From the NCBI RefSeq assembly GCF_022201045.2, contig NC_068564.1:30037001-30101000 (forward strand): 64,000 nt of DNA, written 5' to 3'. This DNA comes from Citrus sinensis. Lineage: Eukaryota > Streptophyta > Magnoliopsida > Sapindales > Rutaceae. The notes beneath the pieces were generated by a model. The model searched no databases. It saw nothing but the letters and a program-made list of their open reading frames with translations, and was not told the DNA's origin. This document shows positions 50,110 to 62,337 of this stretch, in pieces. Made by a program: the position numbers and the translations under genes. How positions within the stretch are numbered: the stretch's first letter is position 1; each line of letters opens with the position of its first letter.

Positions 50110-51863
50110 GAGTCCTAATTTTATTTATATAATTAAGAGGATAATTTTATTTAAAACGCTGGATTTGTTTTAAAAAATTAAGATTACTTGGGTGTTAAAT
50201 CACTTCATATATATATATATATATATGAAATAATTTTTCAATTAAAAATCTCTGACTATATTTAAAGTCATAGATGAGATAAAAGATAAAAAAATATATT
50301 TTAATATAATATATTTTGCACTATACTATATTGAAATTCTTTTTTTTTTTTAACTTATGCCTGACTTGAATATGATCAAGAATTATTGACTGAATCCTCA
50401 CTTTGTATATATACATACATAGGTAGGGCTTCTAATTTGCTCTATATATTGTGGAGAAAAAAATATTTACAATTATCTATTCAACCTAGTTTAGACTTTG
50501 AGATATGAGTTGTGTTATAACATTATCAATAATATTATTGATCCTTATTTCAAGTTTAGTAAAAGAGTAATACTATTATTTCATGTTTAGTAAGAGAGTA
50601 ACACTATATTTACACAGTTTGCATACAAACAAGTGCCAGGCAAAAAAAAAATATATATATTTTGGGACACTACTTAAAGACTTTCGCATCCCAAAATTTA
50701 TTTTCAATTCATCTCCAAATCACCCCTGATTAATTAATATCCTTTATTAACTTTTTTTTATTATCAAATTTTTTAAAATTATATTCTAATCATTCTTCGT
50801 AAAATAATATTTTGAAAATATTTTTAAATTATTGTAAATCTTAATTTACCTCTCTTTTTTTTCACTTTTAAAAATAAATTAAAAGTTTCATTCTAAGTAG
50901 GGATTATAATTAGTTCTGATATGGCATGATTGTGATTAAATTAAAAAAAAAAAGGTTCAATTCTCAGACTATATTTCTATTTACACCTCAGGTCCCAACA
51001 GTGCCAGCCTCCTCACAAGTCACAAAATCAGTTTGTGGAATCTATTGAAACATACCGCATTTAGTAAAATAAGGTTTTCGGATCTATTGGACGTTTGTAG
51101 TGTAGCGGCCAGTTGTTATCCAACGAGATCATGCTAAGGTAGCCACTTGCGATGGCAAACAACAGGTTTGGATCGGGCTTTTTCAAGCTCAAATTTAGAC
51201 CCACTGTCAGTTAAACATGTGGGTTGGGCCGGATTCGGGCCGAATTTAGACTTTATTTATTTATTTTAAATTTATTAAATTATTATAAATTAAAAATAAA
51301 TTAATTATCAATAAATTATTATAATTATAGATAAATTAAAGAAAATGAATATTTCAAATTAAAATAATAAATAAAGTAAATAAAAATTTATAACTTTAAT
51401 TTTTTTAATACTGAATTTTTTAATTCAAACGCTCTCTTAATTAATTGACACAAAATAAAAAATTTAATATTATAATTTTAATTTTTTTGAATCATAATTG
51501 ATTTATAAGTTAAAAATTTATTTATTTATTTATTTTTAAATTACTTTTTAATTTATAAAATTATTTTTTAAAAAAAAATAATGGGCCTTGTCTGAATTTT
51601 TTTTTAAAGTCCGGACTGAGCCGGCCCGGACTTTTTTGCCGCCCCAACACTTGCCCCACTCATACATATCTTTTACACACATAAAAATGCACAAGTACCA
51701 GGCAACTGGGCGGTCAACAGGGGTCCGGCAGTCATATCAATTTCATCAGTTATACAAATATTTCATAACACAACACAACAACCCAGAAATAGAAAGTGCG
51801 CTCTTTTAATTTGTCAGCTCTTTCATCAATTGGTAACAGTGAAGCAATTAATCAAGCTAAGCC
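50110..51863. other. Intergenic stretch upstream of the LKR-only gene
   Basis: Contains the hAT-type element at 51151-51647 and a TA run at about 50209-50226. No gene seen. The promoter of the LKR-type gene must lie here, partly in or beyond the transposon, which ends only about 216 bp before the ATG. Confidence 0.5.
51151..51647. mobile_element. hAT-type element, second member, inverted
   Basis: The AT-rich core is the reverse complement of the core of 15801-16366: AACGCTCTCTTAATTAATTG here pairs with CAATTAATTAAGAGAGCGTT there, and AATATTTCAAATTAAAATAA with its complement. Ends carry GGCCGG/GCCCGG-type motifs as in the first member. Flanks share CACTTGC (51144-51150 and 51648-51654), a 7/8 match to an 8-bp target duplication. 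Termini are more worn than in the first member. Confidence 0.8.
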
Positions 51864-54207
51864 ATGCTTGGTAATGGAGTTGTTGGGATATTGGCTGAGA
51901 CTTCGAATAAGTGGGAAAGAAGGGCACCTCTAACTCCATCACATTGTAGTCGACTTCTACTCGCCGGCAGACAAAAATCTGGAGTTGCCCGCATACTGGT
52001 GCAGCCATCAACAAAGCGTGTATTCAATGATGCACAGTATGAGGAAGCTGGATGTGAAATCACAAGTGACTTATCCGAATGTGGCCTTATATTAGGCATC
52101 AAGAAACCGAAAGTGCTTGATACAACTTAATCATAATAGCTCTGCAGGACTTTTGTTTAAACAATATTGTAGCCGACAAGCTTAGAGGTGTGATTGTTTT
52201 GTTTTTGGTGCAGCTGGAGATGATTCTTCCGGATAGAGCTTATGCGTTTTTTTCCCATACTCACAAGGCTCAGCCTGAAAACATGGCTTTGTTAGATAAG
52301 GTGAAATGGAAGGTTAATTTAACTCACTACATCTTGACCGACGACAATGAGTTCATGATGGTCATTCTGTAATGTTTATGTGTAGATTCTAGCTCAAAGG
52401 GTTTCGCTGTTTGATTATGAGCTTGTTGAGGGAAACCAAGGGAAGAGAAGGTTGATTGCTTTTGGAAAGTTTGCTGGTAGAGCTGCCATAATTGACTTGT
52501 TGAAAGGATTAGGCCAGCGTATGCTCTCTCCCCAGTAGTCCTTTTTATAATTTTGCATTGATGGAATCCCCACTTGTGAGTTGTAAGTTGTGACAATAAC
52601 TAAAATTGCTGCCAATTAAGGTTATTTTTATGTCCCTTTGTTGTTGATCTTCAGGGTATCTGAATCTTGGATACTCGACGCCTTTCCTCACTCTGGGGGC
52701 AGCTTACATGTACCCTTCACTTGCTGCTGCCAAAGCTGCGATAATTTCTGTGGGTGAAGAGATTGCAACTGAGGGACTACCATCAGGAATCTGTCCTCTA
52801 GTCTTTGTTTTCACTGGTTCTGGACACGGTAATGCTTCAACTAACTTGTTTAATATAACTTTGTTTTTAAATTTTTGTTCCTTTTTTCTTTTCCTCAGCT
52901 TCTATTGCTGCACAAGAGATATTTAAGCTTCTTCCGCATACTTTTGTTGATCCAAGCAGACTTCCAGAACTGTTTGAGAAGGTATATATGCTTGCTTCGA
53001 GCATCATAATGCATGCAGCTAGCCATATATGATTTTGGCACCAATCTCATTGAGGTTATTCTCTTAATTTGCATCAGGCCGGGGATTCCTCTCAATCAAC
53101 ATGTTCAAGTTCAACAAAAAGAGTCTTCCAAGTTTACGGATGTGTAGTAACCAGTGAAAACATGGTTGAACCCAAAGATTCTTCAAGAGCATTCGACAAA
53201 GTAGTGATTTTTCTTTTCTGGATTTTGCAATGCAGTCATGTACAGTTATTTTTTATCTATGAGATCATAATTTTTTTTCTTTCCAGAATGATTATTATGA
53301 GCATCCGGAACAGTATAATCCCATCTTTCACGAGAAAATAGCCCCATATGCATCTGCTATCAGTAAGTATATTTTTCCTTCGAAATTATATTATTGGCAA
53401 GTAATATGCCACGTTAGTTTTTTCAGCTGCCGTATTAGATTATCAGTTGATGCTCTTCCATCATTGAGCCTTTTCATGTTTCTGCGGCAGTCAATTGCAT
53501 TTACTGGGAGAAACAATTTCCTCGGTTGTTGAGCACCCAGCAGCTTCGAGATCTAGCACAAAAGGGATGTCCACTAGTTGGAATCTCTGATTTAACTTGT
53601 GATATGGAAGGCTCCATTGAGATTCTCAACCAAACTACAACAATCGACTCACCTTTCTTCAGGTATAATGACGGCAGACTCGTGTCATTCTCTATAATTC
53701 CCCATATTAAATTCATAGTTTTCCTTCATTTTACAACTCTGAAGGCGCTATTGCTAGTGTATCAAAATATTTGATTTATAATCCAAGTCAACCTCTGTTT
53801 CCAGATATGATCCCAAAAATGATTCATATCATCATGACATGGAGGGGGATGGTATAATATGTTCAGTTGTTGACAATCTTCCAACAGAATTTCCAAAAGA
53901 GGTGATATATATACTTCACATGCTTTTGTGAAAATGTATAATTATTTTGTTCTATGCAGTTTTTTAAAAAACATTCAATCTCAGATCAATGTATTTACAA
54001 ATGTTCAACATCATATTTAACGTGCCATTTTCTTGTGTAAAGGCATCCCAACATTTTGGAGGACTCCTGTCCCAATTCATTGGCAGTTTGGCTTCAGTTG
54101 CCGACATTGCAAAATTACCTGGAAATCTAAGAAGAGCTTGCATAGCTCATGGAGGAGCGCTGACATCCTTATATGAATATATTCTAACTATGCGGAATTC
54201 CGGTTAG
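51864..54207 (+). CDS. Lysine-ketoglutarate reductase-only gene (LKR half of LKR/SDH)
   Basis: LKR condenses lysine and 2-oxoglutarate to saccharopine, the first step of lysine breakdown, normally as the N-terminal half of bifunctional LKR/SDH. Ten exons join in frame: 51864-52112, 52214-52300, 52386-52518, 52655-52828, 52899-52981, 53078-53200, 53287-53362, 53491-53662, 53805-53901 and 54043-54207, 452 residues. Family landmarks include KWERRAPLTPSHC, FSHTHKAQPENM, AFGKFAGRA, GYSTPFL, KRVFQVYGCV, YWEKQFPRL and RACIAHGGALTSLYEYI. A TAG follows shortly after; no SDH exon is visible before the opposing PME ends at 54775. Using the donor at 54203-54204 and an acceptor before 54371 would instead add an acidic-serine tail ending at 54462 (481 residues). 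The start is the first ATG and matches the start region of the second gene. Introns sit at the same places as in that gene. Confidence 0.88.
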
Positions 54208-54370
54208 AAGTAAATTTCTGATCGATCATCCCGCACACTCGAGAAAGAAAATGGTTAAGCAGTCTGGACTGTGTGTCATAAGGTCCTTCAAAGTCTGGTC
54301 TTAATATGAGTTCGTAAGGTCCTTCATCTTCAAGTTACTGTCAGTTTGTTTTATTTATTTAATTTTGTAG

Positions 54371-54462
54371 AGGAATCGATAAGCAAATCAAGTGACTCTG
54401 ATAACGATATGACAACTTCTGAATTCAATAAATATCTAGACCAAACAGCAATCCATTATTAA
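54371..54462 (+). other. Possible alternative last exon of the LKR-only gene
   Basis: A donor overlapping the stop region (TCCG/GTTAG, 54202/54203) can splice in phase to an acceptor TTTTGTAG ending at 54370. This exon would add EESISKSSDSDND and more before TAA at 54460-54462. Ser-Asp-rich sequence is what I would expect of the LKR-SDH linker, so this may be the remnant where the SDH half once followed. Confidence 0.4.
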
Positions 54463-54774
54463 AATTTTCTACAGCTTGCTGTATTGACGAAATGATGTGC
54501 ATGGGTTGAGATTTGACCAAACAGGGAGATGTAAGCTCAAATCAGCAGTAGTACTTTAATTTTAGGGAGCAACGCATGCAATCATCATCCATAATTCCCT
54601 GCTGCGATAAATCTCTTACATCAAACTTGAGCAGACTCACACAAATAAAATCATCAAACTTGAGCAGACTCACACAAATAAAATCATCAAACATCTAGCG
54701 GAGCAAGTGTTATTTATTGCTAGCTAGGACATTTATAGGCAGCTGAGCTTAGCTATGGCCTATGTATGACAAAT
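54463..54774. other. Convergent 3' flanks of LKR-only gene and PME-6
   Basis: Contains a 33-bp tandem repeat at 54621-54686 and no gene. Polyadenylation regions of both convergent genes should lie here. Confidence 0.5.
54621..54693. repeat. 33-bp tandem repeat
   Basis: TCAAACTTGAGCAGACTCAC starts at 54621 and 54654, with a partial third unit at 54687. Confidence 0.9.
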
Positions 54775-57764
54775 TCACAGACCAAGAGAGAAAGGAAACC
54801 CAGTGGAGCCAAGCCAAGTACTCCCTGCAATAAAATTCGCAGCTGTATAAGTTTGAGCCTCAGCTGCATTAGTAATCACCTTGAATGTGCTCCATTTCAC
54901 CCTATTCGATGTGTCAGCACCAGCACCTGTGTTTTGATACTCTGCATAAAACAATGTGTCCAATGCAAAATTCCCACTCCATTCATACCACCCAGCTGGG
55001 TTAATAACATCACTTATATCAGATTGCATCACAACAGTCCTCGAGTACCGCTTCCATGGCCTGCCTAAATATGTCTCAAAGCTGCCCTTTACAGCAAGTA
55101 AATCTGATGTTGCACCAATCCTGCATTTTTGTATCACTATGCCTGTGTTCTGATTCGGGTCGTCGCGGCCTTGTGCCGTGACCATGTTCCTTTGGTTTGG
55201 ATTGGGGCGGCGAGCATGGATGTCACAGTTTTGCAACACAGCTGCTGCATTTCCGAAAATGAAGTCCACTGTGCCTGCTATAATGCAGCTGGTATAAAAT
55301 TGGCGAAGTGAGTGTACATAGAGAGTGTCTTGGTATGCTAGCATGTCACACCTATAGAATGCTGATAAATCTGATCCTACTCTCAGTGCCACGGCTTGAT
55401 GTTTTGACGGTCCCGCCGTGTTTTGAAATGTTATGTCTCTGGCCAAGAATCCGTCCCCTACCACAGCTGCAATAAAATTATAAATATTTGTTTTATTATC
55501 AAACTTGCTAAAGGCGCTTGTGCATGTGGTTTCTTGTATAAACTAATATCACTAATAGTATTAAATTTAATTAAAATACAAAATACAAAATAATAAAAAT
55601 AAAAATATAATTAGTGTTTTCAATTTCATACAAACATCTTATCAAAGTAAAAAAAAAAAAATCATGCGAACATTTCTGTTATGCCACAATATCGAGAGTG
55701 GAAATGCAACCAATTTCTGCTTTTTTGACATGAATTGTGTAAAAATATATACTAACATTAACTTATTACTCTCTAATTTGTTATTCTATCTTCAATTATG
55801 CATTACTACATTGTTTTTTTCTTTTTGATGAATTTGATCAGTTGTTGAGAATGATGAAACTTGGTGATTTGATGAGATGGTGAGATTTGAGAGTGACATT
55901 AGTTTAGTAATTTGTTGAATATGATGAGGGGCTATTTGGTTTTTTTTTAAAAAATTGTACTTGACTAATTATGATAAAAAAAACTTAAAAGAATCAATTT
56001 CAAATACCCACAAATTTTAGATTATTTTTATAAATTTCCCATGACTTTTCCTGATCTAAACTATCAGGCAAACATTTTTACGAACTACCAAGCTTTTTTA
56101 TTTTTTATTTTTGAGAGATTACGAACTACCAAGCTAATCTAAAAATATGAATACGTAATAATAGCAGGTCCCGTATCTACCAGTTTGACTTGTCGTCGTT
56201 GACCTATATACAGCTGGCTTTATTCAGGAAGCTCCAGAAAAATGAATTACACGAGCATGGACATGAGTTTTGCCTGCCTTTCCTATTTTGTTTTACTATC
56301 AAGCAGCTGGTAGCTGGAATCAAAGAAATTAAACACAATAATATCTTGGGCAAGAACAGGTACTACATTGCTATACGACCCCTCAATCCTCATTACAGCC
56401 ACCACCTACCCGTTAAGTATCAAAATTAAGTGAATGATACCAGGGAAGGAACAAATATATTTTTTTATTGGGTACAAAAATCAAATGAGTCAAAAAGGAC
56501 AAAAGTCCAATGGTTCTGGTGAGCTTCACGAGCTGCTCGCGAAATTACTGTCTTAACTTGATTTTAAATTAACTTTCGTACAAACATAACTTTTAATTTG
56601 ACGAAGATAAATTCAAATGCAGATTCGGATATTTTGCGAATAATGCTGAGAATGAATAGTATAAACGACATTATCACACAATTAATATTCTGATTAATCT
56701 ATGGTTAGTATGTGATGAATAAATTAACTCGGCTTACCAACAGTTGCAGAGTTGAATGTAGTACTGCCATCAACCACATTCCTGCTACCGGTGATTATTG
56801 TAGTACTCCTCCCATCTCCAATAAACATAAGATTAATTTTCTTCTTCGGCACCTCCACATTTTCTCTGTACTCCCCAGCTTTAATCCTTATAATGTACCT
56901 CCGACTACTCCCCTCCGGTGCAGCCGCCACCGCCGCGGCCACAGTCAGGTAGTTACCGCTTCCATCAGCCGCCACGGTAACATCAGGTACCACCGTTGTC
57001 GCCTGCAGCAGCCTCCTGTCCCCAGCTGATAACCACTCAGGCCATTTCGTTTCATCATCAAGACGCCGGGCTTTAGAGTAATGATCAACAATGTCTTTGC
57101 CTATATCACCATCAGTCATGTTCTTGATCATTGCCAAGGCATTGCTGCACATGTGAAACACGTGCATTTGACCCTCCATTAATTCTTCACGGATCTTTTT
57201 ATCAGCGCGCTCGTGGGAGAACCCATCAAGGCAAGTTTCTTGATTAGTCATTGCAGCACTCACAAGGATCTTTAACTCATCAGCTTGTTCAGCTATCGAC
57301 TTGTTATTAGCTGCTGCAGGATAACCCTGAAGCTCATGTTCAGTTTTGTAAAGCTCGTCGAGAGTTTCATCGACCATTTCGAGACAGTCGTGTAGTGAAG
57401 TCTTCTCACGCTTCGTGAGCGTGCTCTTGCGAGTGGTGATGAGTTTCTTGATGGCGAAGTAGTTGTGTTGAACTGCAGTGATGGTGAGGTTGAGCGACAG
57501 TCGTATCACATCTTTTGGGCTGTTCACTTTTGACACTGCAGCAGCTGGAGCTGCGGAGAGTGCTGAGAAGCATAGCTCTGGGTACAATGTGGCACTGCAG
57601 GAAGATCTGATAACTGGGTGAGCGTAAGCATGAGCATGAGCCGCAATGTGCTCATCATTTGTGTTGCTAGAGTTGTTCTTTCTGGTGGCTATTATAGTGA
57701 CAACGGCAGTGACTACGAGGACTAATGCAAAGAGAGCCAAGAAAAGCTTTCTGGGTTGTGCCAT
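54775..57764 (-). CDS. Pectin methylesterase, PME3-like, membrane-anchored precursor (PME-6)
   Basis: Two exons (56738-57764 and 54775-55466) with a 1271-bp GT-AG intron give 1719 bp and 572 residues. Upstream in-frame ATGs exist back to 57953, but I start at MAQPRKLF because it opens the basic-plus-hydrophobic anchor (residues 5-27) usual for this subgroup and follows a TATA box. PMEI cysteines are Cys56, Cys65, Cys127 and Cys178. RRLL (250-253) is a classic processing site for a subtilisin-like protease. Catalytic residues are complete: GEYRE, Gln366 in QAVAL, Gln388-Asp389 in QDTL, Asp410 in DFIFG, Arg478 and Trp480 in LGRPW. Phrases such as KREKTSLHDCLE, AVAADGSGN-like VAADGSGNY and GSTWLGSTGFPFSLGL are characteristic of PME3-type enzymes, including those I remember from Citrus. 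It lies between the two LKR-type genes on the opposite strand. Confidence 0.94.
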
Positions 57765-57830
57765 TGTGGTAAAGATTTTTGTTGATAAGGCTTGGTTTCG
57801 TGTGATTAAGTTGAAACATGGATGGAGCAT

Positions 57831-57838
57831 GTATATAG
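57831..57838 (-). promoter_or_regulatory. Candidate TATA box of PME-6
   Basis: Minus-strand CTATATAC about 67-74 bp upstream of the chosen ATG at 57764. It supports that start over the upstream in-frame ATGs, which lie 5' of the box. Confidence 0.45.
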
Positions 57839-58216
57839 AGTAAGAGGAGGACTGACCGAGTCGCTTGAACACGTATGATTGTAATGCAGTTGCAGTGGGG
57901 CCTTTATGAAGTAGAGTGGATAGGTACCGAGCATAATGGTCCATGGATATCAAAATAAAAATGAAATAAATGCATAAACGAAAGGGAAAAATTTATACAC
58001 GCCTGGCCTACACGGTAATAAAAGCGATTGACTCCAAATTTGTTTCTTTTTCTTTTTTTGGGTTAAGTGTAAGAGATCAACATTTTTATGGTTTACAATC
58101 TTGTTTTAACATTTGTAGAGGCAGCACATGCGATCATTTATTGCATATGAATAGCCGACGGACCAAGCTCCGCATCTTCATTCATTACGAGATACTCTAT
58201 CAATGAGGCCCGTGAT

Positions 58217-58629
58217 TAGGGATGTCAATTTTTCCCGATGGGATGGGATCCTGCGGGATCCCATCCCATTTGGGACGGGATTCTGCGGGATTCCATCTCA
58301 TTTGGGACGAGATTGTGACATATTTTTGTCTCATAAAAAAATTTAGGGACGGGATTGAGACATTTTTTTATCCCAATTACATATGCGGGACGGGAGTAGG
58401 ATTGACAAATTCTGTCCCATTCTGTCTCATTACCGATTAAGAATGGAAATTTTTTCAATTGGGATGGGATCCCGTAGGATCCCATCTCTTTTGGGACGGA
58501 ATTGGGACATATTTTTGTCCCAAAAAAAATATAAGGACGGGATTGAGATATTTTTTCATCCCATTTGTATATTAAGGATGGGACTGGAATTGGTAAATAT
58601 CATCCCATCCCATCCCATTGCCAACCCTA
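58217..58629. mobile_element. hAT-type element with GGGATGGGATCC repeats, 413 bp
   Basis: Begins TAGGGATGTC and ends GCCAACCCTA. Flanks are CCCGTGAT (58209-58216) and CCCGTGAC (58630-58637), an 8-bp target duplication with one change. The interior is two diverged halves, each with GGGATGGGATCC, TTTGGGACGG and ACATATTTTTGTC. The open frames on both strands here are by-products of these repeats. Confidence 0.8.
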
Positions 58630-59254
58630 CCCGTGACCATGGAGAGATAAAATAAAACACACAATTGCTTTTATTTTCATTTTTATGGTTATTTCAAATT
58701 CTCAATTAAACGACCCTTCGAATCCCGTTCTTTCAAAAGTTGTGTACGCTTGATAATCAAAACAACTCCCTAATTAAAATGCAATGGACCAGATTTATAG
58801 AAACTACATCTTAGGAAAATAACAAAAAATAAAATCAAAGTCAACAGATGTAAACGCCATCCGAACTGCTCGGAGTCCACATTCAGTTGAACATAACGTG
58901 GGCTGGGGAATTAACAAGACACTAGTGGGCTTATAAATACAGATCCAGACCAAAATTTCATTCATACTGAGGGTTTCGGAAGACAAAAATTGGGGCTACA
59001 TAGTAACTCATTTTCTGATGATCCGATTGGTTAAAACGCAAAACAAATAAATATTTGTAACAAAATGTACAGCTAGATTAGCCATAGTAGAATAAATAAT
59101 TAATTATTACTATTATTTTTTTAACAATTAACAAATCTATTATAATCTAAGATCTAATTAGAAAAATTGAAAACTTAAAGTGTTGTTTGCAGATCTATGG
59201 AGCATAATTTGAAATTTTTTTTTCCAAATCAGTCCCATAGAATTTTTTTTCTTT

Positions 59255-59260
<6 letters not shown>

Positions 59261-59309
<49 letters not shown>
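59261..59309. repeat. CT/AT microsatellite
   Basis: CT run followed directly by an AT run. Confidence 0.85.
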
Positions 59310-59721
59310 AATGAACAAAATTTCACAAAATCTTATGTTTTTACCATAAGATAATGTTATATTTCGTATAATTGAGATATATAATTTGTATCTCGAATAG
59401 TCTGTTACAAATCTACATTTCCTATGTATTTATAGAATGATTTGATTTTATTTTCCATAATCAATGTAATAATACTGTACTGCCTATCAATGAACAACAA
59501 GTAAAATTTCATGGTATGTGAAATACACCGTATGTATAGTGTAATGTAACATTACTCTTGATTGTATTATATCTTCGTAAATTCATTTTTAGTTATTCCA
59601 TACTTTCGTTTATCATTACATTCAGTAAGTAATTCAATAATTGATGATTGCGTATTATTGATGGATGATGCAGTCGAACAAGCAACATCGTCATATTAAA
59701 TTAATCATACCATAAACAAAC

Positions 59722-61076
59722 GGGTGCCTCTAAGTTACGTTAAGCGTAACTTACGTTTTTTGTCTTTTTTCTTCTGGCGAATTTCACACGAGTCCTTGTA
59801 TTCTTTATGTTTATGGATGTATTTGCCTTCTTTTATCAATTATACATCTATTTTTCATTCTTTCCAATGTTCTTTTTATTTTTTAAAATAATAACATACG
59901 ATTATCAAATGGCCAAACCTAGGTTACGTGTAACGCAACATACATTCAAGAAGTGAAATATCTATTGGCACCCTTGAATTTTATGGAAACTACATTAATT
60001 GAATTAAAATGGTAAATTAAAATATCAAATGGTATCTATTAATCAGAATTAATCAGAGTATATGTTGATAATGCCCTTTAATCAGAATTAATTCTTAGGA
60101 ATGATTTTAACGGTAATTCTGAAAGCTATTGCATGTTAATTTTGAAGTCTGTCATGTATATTTTTTATATTTTTTATATAATTTCTCTTTAATTTAATTA
60201 TATAATTAAATTACATGCAATAAACCTACAATTCAAGACTAGGATTAATAAATTTAGGACCAGAAGTTTATTCTGAATTTATAGATTTGTATGAATTTGA
60301 TAATCATTTAATAATGTTTAAAGAAATAAATAAAACTTTAGAGAAAATAAAAAAATCGATAGGAGGGATGGAAGAATAATCAGAATTAATTCTTAGGAAT
60401 GATTTTAACGGTAATTCTGAAAGCTATTGCATGTTAATTTTGAAGTCTGTCATGTATATTTTTTATATAATTTCTCTTTAATTTAATTATATAATTAAAT
60501 TACATGCAATAAACCTACAATTCAAGACTAGGATTAATAAATTTAGGACCAGAAGTTTATTCTGAATTTATAGATTTGTATGAATTTGATAATCATTTAA
60601 TAATGTTTAAAGAAATAAATAAAACTTTAGAGAAAATAAAAAAATCGATAGGAGGGATGGAAGAATAATCAGAATTAATTCTTAGGAATGATTTTAACGG
60701 TAATTCTGAAAGCTATTGCATGTTAATTTTGAAGTCTGTCATGTATATTTTTTATATAATTTCTCTTTAATTTAATTATATAATTAAATTACATGCAATA
60801 AACCTACAATTCAAGACTAGGATTAATAAATTTAGGACCAGAAGTTTATTCTGAATTTATAGATTTGTATGAATTTGATAATCATTTAATAATGTTTAAA
60901 GAAATAAATAAAACTTTAGAGAAAATAAAAAAATCGATAGGAGGGATGGAAGAAGACAAATACATCCACAGCTGTAAAAATTGAAAATAAAAAGAATTAG
61001 GAGGGCTCATATGATATTTGCCAAAAAGAAAAAGACAAAGAACGTAAGGTACATTGATTGTAACTTAGGCGTTCCC
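59722..61076. mobile_element. Mutator-like long-TIR element, 1355 bp
   Basis: The left end (GGGTGCCTCTAAGTTACGTT, then CTTACGTTTTTTGTCTTTTT) and the reverse complement of the right end (GGGAACGCCTAAGTTACAAT, then CTTACGTTCTTTGTCTTTTT) match for over 100 bp, down to GGATGTATTTG. GGG...CCC ends and long TIRs suit a Mutator-like element. The 9-bp flanks TAAACAAAC and TAAACTATA agree at only six positions, so the target duplication is worn or the ends are off by a few bases. No transposase frame is seen. The interior holds the triple repeat described next. Confidence 0.8.
60080..60954. repeat. Three tandem units of about 289 bp
   Basis: Units are 60080-60377 (298 bp), 60378-60666 (289 bp) and 60667-60954 (288 bp), each starting AATCAGAATTAATTCTTAGG. 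The first is longer because of one extra TTTTTATAT-type repeat; otherwise they look identical by eye. Each holds a plus-strand open frame of roughly 50 codons (LGPEVYSEFIDLYEFDNHL, then MFKEINKTLEKIKKSIGGME) ending at a TAA in units 1 and 2 and running some ten codons further in unit 3. I do not recognise the peptide; it could be a captured fragment or chance. Confidence 0.92.
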
Positions 61077-62337
61077 TAAACTATAATATATTTTTGTCAA
61101 GAATACATCAACTAGGGTCAAAATAGGCAAACAAAAAACAAACAGTATCTTGAAAACATCAAAAAAGAAAATACGTGAAAGGTACACACAAATGTTAGAA
61201 AGTTCCGTGGGATAAATGTAACACGTCACTTTGACTTTATGTTTTTTTTAAAAATATTTTGCATTATTTGTGTGTTTTTTTTTTTAAACATTTTGCAAAT
61301 TTTTTTTTTGGGAAGTAACAACTTAAAATATTTGCAAATTTCTTGAAATTTTACTGAACCATGGGACAAGGAGATGATATATTTAGCAAACCTTAACCTG
61401 ACTTACGGTGAAAGTTCCATAATTGGAGGCACAGTGATACGAGAAGAAACGTGATAGCTTAAAACTTTTTGGTGGGAAGTGATAAGTTATGTGATTGGGC
61501 GGTGACTAGAAGGACAAAAAGAGCAAGATAGCCTTTCCAAATCAATAATACCAAGTTAAGTTAGTTGTTGATACACTCAATTCGATTTTACAAAATTCTT
61601 GAAATGGAAGAAGATACGTGGTCAAATGTAACTGGATAAATATGCACTGAGTTGTTGCTAACGTAGCAAGTGGCGGGATCCACTTTTCCCGTTACTTGGC
61701 GTCATTATCTTGTCAATGAGTGCAAAATAATTCATGAAACCCCGCATCTGCAGATGACACATACACATTCAACACGCACGTGACCATTTTGTTTCACTTG
61801 GCATTCATGCGTTGATCACCTTCTACAAGAACAGAAACTGAACATTTGGTTTTAGAGTGGTAGAGGCTTTTCAGTTTAGTTTATTACACGATAATACGAA
61901 GTTGCATGCAAGAATCGTCGTTTATTCCTCGAATTACCAGCACATATATACCCACCAAAGCCTGTACGTTTGTACAAAACTATACTCGTACAATTATTTT
62001 ATTCTTTTTTTTATCATTTTGTCTGTTCTTTGATGGTTTAAACTTCTGTTTAGAGTAGATTTTTCAAAAGTTTTCTGATACTTGATGAAGTACTATTGGA
62101 TGAATTATGTATGAGTGTTTCGATTGTTAGGAATCATACAATTTTGGATCATTTGTTTGTAACTTTCATTTATTGTTAATACAACAAATTTCCAGCTCTG
62201 AATTTTCTTTTTTTCTTTTTTAAATTCACTGAAAGGCAATGTTGAATTGTTGATTGATATGTGAAAGATATTGATACTGATTGGACTGTTATTTGTAATA
62301 ATGAAAATTTAACAATCACAACAGGTGAAGGTACACA

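Larger units (their letters stand above)
57839..62337. other. Gene-free stretch between PME-6 and the second LKR-type gene
   Basis: Contains the hAT-type element 58217-58629, a CT/AT microsatellite at 59261-59309 and the Mutator-like element 59722-61076. No supported gene. The last kilobase should include the promoter and leader of the gene starting at 62338. An acceptor-like AACAATCACAACAG just before the ATG suggests a possible intron in the 5' leader. Confidence 0.5.

Noticed and set aside
57765..57953. In-frame upstream extension of PME-6 by 63 residues
   Set aside because: The extension lies across the candidate TATA box and lacks homology to PME N-termini; the internal ATG at 57764 begins the expected membrane anchor.
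58222..58655. Several open frames on both strands
   Set aside because: All derive from the repeated GGGAT words of the hAT-type element.
60080..60954. Possible endogenous pararetrovirus fragment in the triple repeat
   Set aside because: I saw no reverse transcriptase, protease, coat or movement motif; the repeat lies inside long terminal inverted repeats, which a Mutator-like element explains better.
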